Positions 1 through 7,280 of a DNA stretch of 33,459 nucleotides are shown in pieces; positions within the stretch are counted from its first letter, which is position 1; every line of letters starts with the position of its first letter. A model generated the notes under the pieces. That model did not search any database. It had not been told where the DNA came from and saw only the letters and a program-made list of their open reading frames with translations. The DNA comes from Micrococcales bacterium (GTDB taxonomy: Bacteria; Actinomycetota; Actinomycetes; Actinomycetales; WQXJ01). Both the position numbers and the translations under genes were made by a program. The stretch lies in NCBI GenBank assembly GCA_009784895.1, contig WQXJ01000026.1:1-33459 (forward strand), in the 5' to 3' direction.

Positions 1-53
1 AGCACCACCTGTTGATATGCACGACCTGCCAGCCCTGGTACACTCGACCCACC

Positions 54-85
54 AACCCGGTTCTCCACGCGAGGCCGGGTTTTTC
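54..85 (+). terminator. Rho-independent terminator of an upstream gene
   Basis: A 7-bp perfect stem (AACCCGG, 54-60, with CCGGGTT, 75-81) encloses a 14-nt loop and runs into a T-rich tail on the plus strand. It probably ends transcription of a plus-strand gene lying left of the window. The minus strand has no T tract, so it is read as plus-directed. Confidence 0.6.
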
Positions 86-428
86 TTGCCTCCAAGGGCT
101 GCTCAGCTTTGCTTCAAAAGCTTCCCTGCGCTCACTCCTGGAGGAATCACACCTCTGGCTGACGAGGTTGCAGCACCGTGGTGCAGGCCCTTGTTTGCTC
201 GTCAGCAAGAAGTGTGTCCCCTCTGGATTACTGGTGCTGGCGGTTGGGTGTGGGCTGATCTCCGTGGCAGGGACGCAAGGGTTGCAGGTCTGAAATCTTG
301 GTGTGCAGGTTGCAGGCTGCATTTGCGGGGTGCGAGTGGTGCGGGGATTCTTCCGGGCTATTGGCGCCACCGTTGGAGGCGGCTGCGCACCTAGAGTTGA
401 GGACTACCCAGAGCGGAAGGAGCTGTCG
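86..428. other. Non-coding stretch left of the element gene
   Basis: About 340 bp with open frames but no credible gene: the frames overlap one another, have no ribosome binding site and give low-complexity or odd-composition translations. The only recognisable signal is the ribosome binding site at its right edge (GGAAGGAG, 415-422) that serves the next gene. No copy of the tRNA-Pro 3' end, which would mark the far attachment site, is visible here. Confidence 0.4.
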
Positions 429-974
429 GTGCCAGATGTGTCGCTGATCGTGCTGGCGGATCGCTACGTGGCGCTCAAGGCTGAGATCGCCGCAGAGTTC
501 CGGCAGCGGCAGCTTGCGTCGCGGTTCGGATCGAATGGCGATGCCGGTTATCTGGATGAGGGCAAACGGGATGCGCGCAAGGCTGCGGCGGATCAACTTT
601 GCGCTGGTGTGTCCTACGGGACATTGGAGAAGGTGGCGTGGCTCATGGAGACGTTCAGGAACGAAGAACGGCCACTTGCGAGGAAAGCTTCACGGGACGC
701 GCTCTTAGCCATTGAAGACGGAGGGGCGGTAGCCGTTCCGTATCAGCGGGCACACGCCACAGCGGTGATCGAGGACTTGGAGACCAGGCTGGCCGATCCG
801 GAAGAAGACCCACTGGTTCTGGTGTTGATCGAACACAAACTGAAGCTACTGCGCAATCTTCAAGAACGGCGGACTCCTCCTGGCCGCCTGGATAGCGCTG
901 CCCGTACTGTGGTGAGGCAGATCAAAGACTTCCGGCGTTACGAAGCTAGTTCTGGTAGGCCTGGTGACCTGTGA
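429..974 (+). CDS. Hypothetical protein, ParB-like/HTH element protein (181 aa)
   Basis: Function not established. The start is set at GTG 429 because GGAAGGAG lies 6 nt upstream; the frame is open back to 303, but that extension has no such signal. The protein is charged and helical. Its middle (residues about 50-95) has the segment VSYGTLEKVAWL followed by an acidic/basic helix, resembling the HTH part of ParB-like plasmid and phage proteins (pattern: V-S-x-x-T-L-E-K-V, then a stretch ending in a mutational-tolerant tail). No ParB nuclease box is present, so it may be a shortened version. It converges with the integrase gene and probably belongs to the same integrated element. The resemblance is from memory of the family, not from a search; it could also be an unrelated element protein. 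Confidence 0.5.
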   Translation: MPDVSLIVLADRYVALKAEIAAEFRQRQLASRFGSNGDAGYLDEGKRDARKAAADQLCAGVSYGTLEKVAWLMETFRNEERPLARKASRDALLAIEDGGAVAVPYQRAHATAVIEDLETRLADPEEDPLVLVLIEHKLKLLRNLQERRTPPGRLDSAARTVVRQIKDFRRYEASSGRPGDL

Positions 975-1158
975 ATCAAACCGAGCGTCTTGGCTTGATC
1001 CCCTCGTGTCGCCCTGCCATCATTGAATGCAAGCGCCTGACCTGCTCTATTAGCTGAACATGGGCGGTGGCGCAAATCCGAATCACCAGGTGGCACGGCA
1101 GCGGCGAGTTAGCGACACCGTGGGTCCTCGGTCGTTACGTTTACGCCACCACAGAACG

Positions 1159-2340
1159 TCACAAATCGGGCGCAAAGGCGCGTTCCAGAATGCTAGCCGT
1201 GGCAGGATTGACCATCTCATTGCGACGGATGTAGTGCTTCACGGTGATCCTGGGATCGGTGTGGCCCAACAGCTCAGCCGCTAAATCCACGCTGGCGGAC
1301 TCGTTGACCGCTGTGGCAACTGTGCGGCGAAACATGTGTGGTGTAACGCCCTCAATGCCTGCCATATCCAGGACGTGCCGCAGCTGACGGCGCACGTTGT
1401 TGGGGGTCAGCGGCGTTCCGTTGCGGGATGAAAACACCAAGGCGTCAGGTGACTCATCTTCCAATACTGCAAGCCGGAACTTGACTGCTGCTGCGGTGAA
1501 ACTGGGGATGGCAACTGTACGGCGTGACTTGGCGGTCTTGGGATGATCCTGCCGGTGGGGCGGTTCGCCGCGTAGCGTGATGATGGTGCCTCGGATCGAG
1601 ATCGAAGGGATTGGGCTTTCTGCGTCGACGTCGCGGCGTCTGATAGCAAGAACCTCACCGATGCGGGCTGAGGTGCCGAGCATGACTTCGAGGATGGCCG
1701 AGAGTTGGCCGTCTGGCTTTGGTCCTGTGGGGACTATTCCGGTTTCCCAGAACCTGACAGCCAGGCGGATGGAGTTAACCTCCTGCGGTGTCAAGGCGTC
1801 TGGGCAGTGTGGAGGCTTGTGGAGCTTAGCGATACCGTCCATTGGGTTGCGGGCGATGATCTCATGCCTGACGGCCAACCCAAACACCAGGCGCAGCACA
1901 ACCTTGGCCTGCCTGGCTCGGTTGTAGCTGCGTTTGGCCAGTTGCTTGATGAAGTGGTCACAACGAGCCACACCGATTTCCCGCAACGTCAGGTTCGCGA
2001 ACGCCGGAAGTACCAGTTGACACATGTGGGAGATGTAGCGTTCGCGGGTCTGGCGGGCTAGACGGTCTTCCAGCTCCATGTCGGCCCGCCAGTAAGCGAC
2101 AAGTTGAGCGAACGGCGAGTCAGCAGTCAAATCTCCGGTGCCAGGCTTGAACTCGAACCTGCCGGCCAGTTTGGCTTTGAGTGCCTCTTCAGCGGCACGC
2201 TTGGTTGTGGCGGTGGACTGTACGTCACGGCAGACTCCGTCCCAGTCGCGGAACTGGGTTCGGACTGTCACTTTCCCCGAGGCAGTCTTGTCGAAGCGAA
2301 TGTCTCCGTGGGTTCCGATGGGCAGACGGCGGCGGCTCAT
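1159..2340 (-). CDS. int: Tyrosine recombinase (integrase)
   Basis: Site-specific recombinase that would integrate and excise a mobile element at a tRNA attachment site. The 393-aa protein has an N-terminal arm-binding part, a SAM-like core-binding domain (about 75-165) and a catalytic domain with the full set of expected residues: Arg226 in ARIGE, Lys271 before SRRTVAIP, His335 and Arg338 in HMFRR, His360 in LGH and the nucleophile Tyr370. The length is normal for phage and actinomycete element integrases, so it looks intact. ATG at 2340 is preceded by GGAGGTG and overlaps the stop codon of the upstream excisionase-like gene by 4 bp (ATGA), so the two are translationally coupled. This xis-int order and the nearby tRNA-Pro resemble actinomycete integrative elements of the pSAM2 kind. 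No replication or transfer genes are in view. Confidence 0.93.
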   Translation of the reverse strand: MSRRRLPIGTHGDIRFDKTASGKVTVRTQFRDWDGVCRDVQSTATTKRAAEEALKAKLAGRFEFKPGTGDLTADSPFAQLVAYWRADMELEDRLARQTRERYISHMCQLVLPAFANLTLREIGVARCDHFIKQLAKRSYNRARQAKVVLRLVFGLAVRHEIIARNPMDGIAKLHKPPHCPDALTPQEVNSIRLAVRFWETGIVPTGPKPDGQLSAILEVMLGTSARIGEVLAIRRRDVDAESPIPSISIRGTIITLRGEPPHRQDHPKTAKSRRTVAIPSFTAAAVKFRLAVLEDESPDALVFSSRNGTPLTPNNVRRQLRHVLDMAGIEGVTPHMFRRTVATAVNESASVDLAAELLGHTDPRITVKHYIRRNEMVNPATASILERAFAPDL

Positions 2341-2675
2341 TGCAGCTCACCTCCAGCCATGCGCTCGTCGCCACGCCGGGTTGCCATCCAGGTCTGGATG
2401 TCTGACACGGCGAACCTTAAGTGTTTGCCGAACCTGTGCGCGACAGGTCCTTTACCGTGAGTGCGCCAGTCGTAGATGGTTGACACGGGGATACCCAGAA
2501 CCGTGGACAGCTCAGCGGTGGTCAACATCGGTTCAAGCCCGAACAGGGCGGTCTTGTGCGGGTAGGCAGTGTTCATGCCAGGTAGGTGCGCAGAGTCTCC
2601 CAGGAGCATCCTCAGCCATCGCTGCACGCGGTTCTGGGATGGTTCAATTCCGGGGTAATTCCAGGGCCTGCTCAT
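2337..2675 (-). CDS. xis: Excisionase-like HTH protein (112 aa)
   Basis: Small DNA-binding protein expected to bend or mark the attachment site and favour excision. Residues about 51-97 form a MerR/HTH_17-type winged helix: LTTAELSTVLGIPVSTIYDW, then a RFGKHLRF wing and a final helix SDIQTWM. ATG 2675 has GAGAGG about 10 nt upstream; a later Met at residue 34 or 50 would still keep the whole HTH, so the first 33-50 residues are less certain. It overlaps int by 4 bp and starts about 60 bp from the 3' end of tRNA-Pro. A near-perfect inverted repeat covers its ribosome binding site, suggesting autoregulation or control by an element repressor. AlpA-type regulators share this fold, so regulator rather than excisionase is possible. 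Confidence 0.8.
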   Translation of the reverse strand: MSRPWNYPGIEPSQNRVQRWLRMLLGDSAHLPGMNTAYPHKTALFGLEPMLTTAELSTVLGIPVSTIYDWRTHGKGPVAHRFGKHLRFAVSDIQTWMATRRGDERMAGGELQ

Positions 2676-2676
2676 A

Positions 2677-2703
2677 TTTCCGTTACCTCTCAGGTTACGG
2701 AAA
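2677..2703. promoter_or_regulatory. Inverted repeat over the xis ribosome binding site
   Basis: Arms TTTCCGTTACC (2677-2687) and GGTTACGGAAA (2693-2703) match at 10 of 11 positions around a 5-nt centre. The left arm starts two bases from the xis ATG and the repeat includes the GAGAGG ribosome binding site of xis. It lies between the xis-int operon and the tRNA 3' end. It could be an operator, an Xis/Int arm site or an RNA hairpin blocking translation. Confidence 0.55.
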
Positions 2704-2737
2704 CCGCCTCTAGCCAGGCATTACGTCAATAAATTTG

Positions 2738-2811
<74 letters not shown>

Positions 2812-3063
2812 TACAGGTTAGTGAGGCTCGACAGCCGAGTTTACTCGGGCTGCCGAGCTGAGCGGTCTACGAGCTGTAGTAATACAGCCCGTGGATTCAT
2901 GTCAGCCCTGGCGGGCCTACACCCGTGGAATCCTACATCATGACAAACCTCGGACTCGCGGTTGAAAGGGGTATTGGCGGAGGTCCGGCGGCGACTGGGA
3001 CAAGCGCCAGGTAACGGGCAGACGGACGAGTCTGGGCCCGAGGCGAAATCACGGCTGGAGAGG

Positions 3064-5088
3064 CTAGACGATGGTTAGGGTTACCGTCGAGCCTTTGCGC
3101 GCGGACGTGCCTGGCGATGGGTTCTGTTGCTGGACACGGTGGAGAATGTCCAGGCCCGGGACGTGTCGTTGAACCACGAAACCCAAGGCCTCGAGCTCGG
3201 ACTTGGCGTCGTTGTAGTTCTTGCCGACCAAATCTGGCACCGTCACGAAGGGCATCCCGGTCGAAATCACCACGCCCACAGATTGGCCCCTGAACGAATC
3301 CGCCCCGGCCGCCGGGTCTTGCGAGATGATCAGCCCTTCTGGCACCGTCTCAGACGAAGCCTCGGAATCCTTGGTCACCGTCAAGTCAAACGGGTCAGCC
3401 AAGGCCTGGGCGTCCTCCAAGCTCAGGCCCGTCAGCTTGGGCACCACCACCGGTTCGGGCCCCTTCGACACTGTCAGTTTGATGGTCTGGTTATGCGGCA
3501 CCGTTTCGCCGCCCTCCGGTTCGACCGCCAGCACCAAGCCAGCAGCCACCGCAGTGTCAAAGACCTCGTCCACCTGGATCTCGCCGTCCAGGCCGGCCTC
3601 GGCCAGCAACAACTTGGCCGCCTCGAGCTCGACCCCGATCAGGCCTTCGGCCGGGATTGTGGCCGGCTCGATTCCCATAGACACCTCCAGGCGCACCACC
3701 GTGCGCTTGGCCACTTTGACTCCGGCGGCCGGGGTCGACCGGATGACGGTGCCGTCCGCGACCGTGTCGTCGAAGACCTCGGTCACCCGGGCCTCCAGAT
3801 CCACCCGCTGGAGCGCTTGTTCGGCGTTCTGCCTGGTCAATCCGACCAGAGTCGGCACCGCTACCTTTTCACCGGGCCCAAGCAGGAAGTACCATGCGGC
3901 CGTCCCGCCGCCGCCCAGCAGCGCCAAGATGCCCAAGGCCACGAAGAAGCGCAGCACCGGCCGGGACCGCCGGCGTTTGCCTGCCGCCTCATCGTCGGAT
4001 TTGTCTTCCCCAGCGCGCCCAGCCCCGCCAGGCGGCAGCGTCGCCAGTGGCAACGCCCTGGTACCGCCAGTGGTGTCGTTTTTGGCGTTGGCCAGGGTAT
4101 CGGCGGTCTCACCTTGGTTGTCCGATGCCGCCGCATCAGTCTCAACCTCAGCTTCACCTTCAGCTTTGTCAACCTCGGCGGAATCCTCCTGCTCAGCCAC
4201 CGCGAAAGGCGGAGGTGAAGCCGAACGCGAGGCCACGTCATCGGCCAAATCGCGCCGCACCTTACGCAGCGCCCGCAGCGCCGCGGCCGCATCCTCTGGC
4301 CGGTCCTTCGGGTCTTTGGCGCTAAACGACGCCACCAGCTCGTCAATTTCAGCCGGCAACCAGTCGACCACCGTTGAAGGCACCGGGAAATCGGAGTGAA
4401 CGTGGGCGAAAGCCACCTGGATGGGAGCCTCGGCCGTGAAGGGCTGGCGGCCGGTCAGCAGCTCAAATAGCACCACGGCGGCGGCGTAGACGTCAGAGCG
4501 GGCGTCGGCTGTGCCTTGGGCCACCAGCTCGGGGGAGAGGTAGGCCACCGTGCCCAAAACCACCCCGGAAGAGGCCGCCGTCACCTCGCTGACCGCCCGG
4601 GCCAAACCGAAATCCGCCACTTTGACCTGGCCGGTTTTCGATATCAGGATGTTTTCCGGTTTGACATCGCGGTGGACAAAACCGGCGCTGTGGGCCACCG
4701 CCAGGGCGTCTAGCACTTGGGCCATGAAATCCAGAGCCTTGCCGACCGGCGGCAGGCCGGAGCCTTGCATCATGGTGCGCAGGTTGGAGCCTTCGACCAG
4801 TTCCATCACCAGGTAGGGCGCTTCGTTGTAGCTGCCCTGGTCGTAGACCGCCACTATGCACGGGTGGATCAGTTTGGCCGCCGCCCGGGCTTCGCGCCTG
4901 AAACGGTCAATGAACTCTTGGCCTTCGGCCAGGTGGGGGTGCAGCACTTTGACCGCCACTTCGCGGTCTAGGCGCTGGTCGTGGGCTCGGTAGACGGTGG
5001 CCATGCCGCCGCGCGCCAGGCGCGAGATGACCCGGTAGCGCCCATCAACGGTGGCGCCAATCAGCGGGTCTTGGGTGGTCGGTGGCAC
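3064..5088 (-). CDS. pknL: PASTA-domain Ser/Thr protein kinase (PknB/PknL type)
   Basis: Membrane-anchored eukaryotic-type kinase that phosphorylates Ser/Thr on cell-wall and regulatory proteins. Numbered from GTG 5088 (674 aa): kinase domain about 15-285 with the Gly loop ARGGMATVY, Lys47 in VAVKVL, HRDVKPEN with Asp141 and DFG Asp159; an acidic, Pro/Ala-rich juxtamembrane linker (about 290-380); one membrane segment (about 381-405); then four extracellular PASTA repeats, each opening with a V-x-V/I-P motif and ending in a beta strand, which in this family sense muropeptides or lipid II. All catalytic residues are present. GTG 5088 is preferred over the upstream in-frame TTG at 5106 because a TAAAAT box sits 7 nt before it and would make the mRNA leaderless. 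The gene neighbours a polyprenyl synthetase and metF, as does M. tuberculosis pknL; the PknL assignment rests on that and is tentative. Confidence 0.88.
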   Translation of the reverse strand: MPPTTQDPLIGATVDGRYRVISRLARGGMATVYRAHDQRLDREVAVKVLHPHLAEGQEFIDRFRREARAAAKLIHPCIVAVYDQGSYNEAPYLVMELVEGSNLRTMMQGSGLPPVGKALDFMAQVLDALAVAHSAGFVHRDVKPENILISKTGQVKVADFGLARAVSEVTAASSGVVLGTVAYLSPELVAQGTADARSDVYAAAVVLFELLTGRQPFTAEAPIQVAFAHVHSDFPVPSTVVDWLPAEIDELVASFSAKDPKDRPEDAAAALRALRKVRRDLADDVASRSASPPPFAVAEQEDSAEVDKAEGEAEVETDAAASDNQGETADTLANAKNDTTGGTRALPLATLPPGGAGRAGEDKSDDEAAGKRRRSRPVLRFFVALGILALLGGGGTAAWYFLLGPGEKVAVPTLVGLTRQNAEQALQRVDLEARVTEVFDDTVADGTVIRSTPAAGVKVAKRTVVRLEVSMGIEPATIPAEGLIGVELEAAKLLLAEAGLDGEIQVDEVFDTAVAAGLVLAVEPEGGETVPHNQTIKLTVSKGPEPVVVPKLTGLSLEDAQALADPFDLTVTKDSEASSETVPEGLIISQDPAAGADSFRGQSVGVVISTGMPFVTVPDLVGKNYNDAKSELEALGFVVQRHVPGLDILHRVQQQNPSPGTSARKGSTVTLTIV

Positions 5089-5095
5089 GGGGGCG

Positions 5096-5101
5096 ATTTT
5101 A
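5096..5101 (-). promoter_or_regulatory. -10 box of the PASTA kinase gene, leaderless start
   Basis: On the minus strand TAAAAT is followed by 7 nt and then GTG 5088, the spacing at which transcription would begin at or next to the start codon. No convincing -35 is seen. It lies inside the longer TTG-started frame, which argues against that start. Confidence 0.5.
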
Positions 5102-5148
5102 CGCAACCCGGCGGGCCAATGGCTTACCGGCGCGCAGCAGGGCCGGAC

Positions 5149-6261
5149 TCAGACCCGGCGGTTGACCACTTCGAGGGCCACCTTAGCCAGCCGGTCCTTG
5201 TCCGCCTGTTCTAGCCTGGCCCGCTCCAACGCCTCAAACGCCTGGTTGGCCTTGGCTTGGATAAGCGCCTCGTGAGCTTGAAGGGCGCCAGAAGAGATGA
5301 TCAAGCCCCGCAGGTACAAAACGCGCTCATCAGCCAACGGCGCGTCGCCCCGCTGCAAAGCCCGGATGAAGGCCTCCCGATTCCTCGGATCGAGCCGTTG
5401 TAGGGTCAGGCCAACCAGAACCGTGCGTTTGCCCTCCAGCAGGTCGCCACCAGCAGGTCTGCCGGTCTCGGCCGGATCGCCGGTGGCGCCAAGCTGTTCG
5501 TCACGCAGATGCGAAGCCTCGCCCAATGGCAGGCCAAAGTCCAACATGACTTGGCAGTCTTCGAAACTGGCGCCGGCCGCCGCCGCGCCCAGGCCCAACG
5601 GCGTAGCTGCCGCGTAGCGAGACGACCTCAGCCGCACCACCTCCAGGGCCTGCTCGACTAGCTCATCTGGCGCCGGCATGTCAGCCAAGCGTGACCCGAC
5701 CAACTCCAAATACTGGCCCAACACGACCTCCCAGCGGGTGGTCTCGTGCAGGCCAATCATGTATTCGCGGCGTTTGGCCGCGCTGACTCGGCTGACTGCC
5801 ACGTGCAAGTAGCGTTCGGCTGAGAGCAGCCCAAAGTCACCAGTCACCAGGGCCAGCGACCTGCCGAAATGGACCGGGTCTCCGAGCCAGCCCTCTGCTC
5901 GGTGGCGCTTTTCTAGGTGTTTGGCGATCGCGTCCCGGCCGCGGCGGGTGTCGGCTCGGTCAACCAGGTCACCGTGGACCTGAGCGGAGTCATGAAAAAT
6001 CTCCAGGGTTGCGGCCAGCAGGGCCAGATCCTGCAGGCTCATGGCCTCCGGTGACCGCCCGCCGCCGTGCGCCTGGTAGGCGGCGTGGATCAGGCGGGTG
6101 CGCAGCATTTTGCCGCCGGACCCGGCATATCTGCCTATCTCGGTCAAGATGGCAAACCCCGGCCCGGCGCCCTGGTGCTGCTCCCGGTTGGTGCCTCGCA
6201 CACCTTCGCGGGCTTGTCCAACCAGCTCTAAGAACTGGGCTGGATCCGGGGGGGTATCCAC
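5149..6261 (-). CDS. Polyprenyl synthetase family protein with altered Asp-rich motifs
   Basis: Member of the trans-isoprenyl diphosphate synthase family, which extends allylic diphosphates with IPP to make C15-C20 or longer chains. The all-helical fold is recognisable along the 370 aa: GGKMLRTRL near residue 50, the motif before TRRG at 105-108, TGDFGLLSAERYL near 140-152, RSSRYAAATPLGLG near 212-225 and DLLEGKRT in the C-terminal half. The catalytic motifs depart from the family rule: the first, normally DDxxD, reads G97-D-L-V-D101; the second, normally DDxxD or DDxxG after FQ, reads D254-E-Q-L-G258 after SH. It may therefore be a slower or repurposed enzyme or a partner subunit. Next to the PASTA kinase and metF it matches the place of idsA2 in mycobacteria. 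GTG 6261 has a TAGGCT box 6 nt upstream. Confidence 0.85.
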   Translation of the reverse strand: MDTPPDPAQFLELVGQAREGVRGTNREQHQGAGPGFAILTEIGRYAGSGGKMLRTRLIHAAYQAHGGGRSPEAMSLQDLALLAATLEIFHDSAQVHGDLVDRADTRRGRDAIAKHLEKRHRAEGWLGDPVHFGRSLALVTGDFGLLSAERYLHVAVSRVSAAKRREYMIGLHETTRWEVVLGQYLELVGSRLADMPAPDELVEQALEVVRLRSSRYAAATPLGLGAAAAGASFEDCQVMLDFGLPLGEASHLRDEQLGATGDPAETGRPAGGDLLEGKRTVLVGLTLQRLDPRNREAFIRALQRGDAPLADERVLYLRGLIISSGALQAHEALIQAKANQAFEALERARLEQADKDRLAKVALEVVNRRV

Positions 6262-6267
6262 CCGTCC

Positions 6268-6273
6268 AGCCTA
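6268..6273 (-). promoter_or_regulatory. -10 box of the polyprenyl synthetase gene, leaderless start
   Basis: TAGGCT on the minus strand, then 6 nt, then GTG 6261. There is no ribosome binding site in between. It is divergent from the metF promoter region, about 40 bp away. Confidence 0.45.
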
Positions 6274-6314
6274 GTGTGATGGGCTCATGGCGGCGGGTTT
6301 TGCCGCCAGCCGGG

Positions 6315-6320
6315 TATCTT
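6315..6320 (+). promoter_or_regulatory. -10 box of metF, leaderless start
   Basis: TATCTT followed by 8 nt and ATG 6329. No Shine-Dalgarno sequence precedes that ATG, and the upstream in-frame ATG 6287 would lie before this box. Moderate support for the 6329 start. Confidence 0.4.
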
Positions 6321-6328
6321 TGGTCGCG

Positions 6329-7225
6329 ATGAGTCCAAGTTTCCTTGACGCCCTGGCTAGCGGCGCACCGACTTTGTCTTTTGAGTTTTTCCCGCCCAGG
6401 GACGATGCCGGCGCCTTGGCCTTGGCCAAACAGGTCGCCTCCCTTGAGGCTCTGGCGCCCGATTTCGTCTCGGTGACTTATGGCGCTGGTGGTGGCCAGC
6501 ATGACCACCGCCAGCGTTCAGTTGAGACGACCTTGTCGCTGGGGCAGATGACGGCGGCGCCGCGGCTAGCTCATATCGCCTTGGCCGGCCACGTTCGTGA
6601 TGAGCTGGAGGCGCTGGTCGATCAGTTCTTGCAGGCCAAGGTGGCCGGCCTAATGGCGCTGCGCGGCGACCCGCCCGGTGGGCCGGGCCAACCCTGGGTG
6701 GCTCATGGAGGAGGTTTGACCTACGCCTGCGAGCTGGTGGCGATTATCCGCCAGCGGACCGACCTGCCCATCGGGGTGGCGGCCTTCCCCTACGGTCATC
6801 CCACCGCGCCGTCGCTTGAGTTCGACACCGAGGTTATGCGCATCAAACGGGCGGCCGGCGCCAACTTTGCCATCACCCAAGTGCTATTCGAGGCCCAGGC
6901 TTACGGTCGCATGGTTGAGCGCCTGGCCAAAGCTGGCGTTGGGATGCCGGTGATACCCGGCATCATGCCAATCACGCCGAAGTCATCAGTGGCCAAGCTG
7001 GAGCTGTTCTCCGGCGCGCGGCTGCCTACCAAGCTCAGGTCAGGGCTGGAGGCGGCGGCTGGCGATCTAGGGGCGACCAAGCAGGTCGGCGTCGAATGGT
7101 CAGCCCATTTGGTCGAGGATCTGCTGGCAGCAGGCGCGCCGGGGGTGCATTTCTACACGCTGAACTCTGCCTCCATCACAGCGCCGATTTGCCACCAAGC
7201 CGGTCTGGGGCCCAAGCGCCGATAA
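6329..7225 (+). CDS. metF: Methylenetetrahydrofolate reductase
   Basis: Cytosolic enzyme that reduces 5,10-methylene-THF to 5-methyl-THF, the methyl donor for methionine synthesis. The 298-aa protein shows the family signatures in order: LSFEFFPPRD near the N terminus (with the conserved Glu of FEFFPP), FVSVTYGAGG, LRGDPP, and ITQVLFEAQAYGRMVERL followed by VIPGIMPI in the second half; the TIM-barrel length is right for the bacterial catalytic domain without a regulatory extension. ATG 6329 is chosen because it lies closest to the conserved N terminus and has a TATCTT box 8 nt upstream; ATG 6287 in the same frame would add 14 unconserved residues. It is divergent from the polyprenyl synthetase gene and, with gcvTHP about 1.2 kb downstream, belongs to a one-carbon gene neighbourhood. 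Confidence 0.93.
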   Translation: MSPSFLDALASGAPTLSFEFFPPRDDAGALALAKQVASLEALAPDFVSVTYGAGGGQHDHRQRSVETTLSLGQMTAAPRLAHIALAGHVRDELEALVDQFLQAKVAGLMALRGDPPGGPGQPWVAHGGGLTYACELVAIIRQRTDLPIGVAAFPYGHPTAPSLEFDTEVMRIKRAAGANFAITQVLFEAQAYGRMVERLAKAGVGMPVIPGIMPITPKSSVAKLELFSGARLPTKLRSGLEAAAGDLGATKQVGVEWSAHLVEDLLAAGAPGVHFYTLNSASITAPICHQAGLGPKRR

Positions 7226-7280
7226 TTGGTCGTCCACAGGCGGTGGTGCGGTCGGCCGGCATCGGCGCCAGGCTGGGGCC

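Noticed and set aside
17-394. Long open frame of 125 codons at the left end
   Set aside because: It spans the terminator hairpin at 54-85, has no ribosome binding site and overlaps other open frames; composition does not look coding.
2889-2932. Direct repeats CCCGTGGA in the region upstream of tRNA-Pro
   Set aside because: Short, GC-rich and without other support; likely chance.
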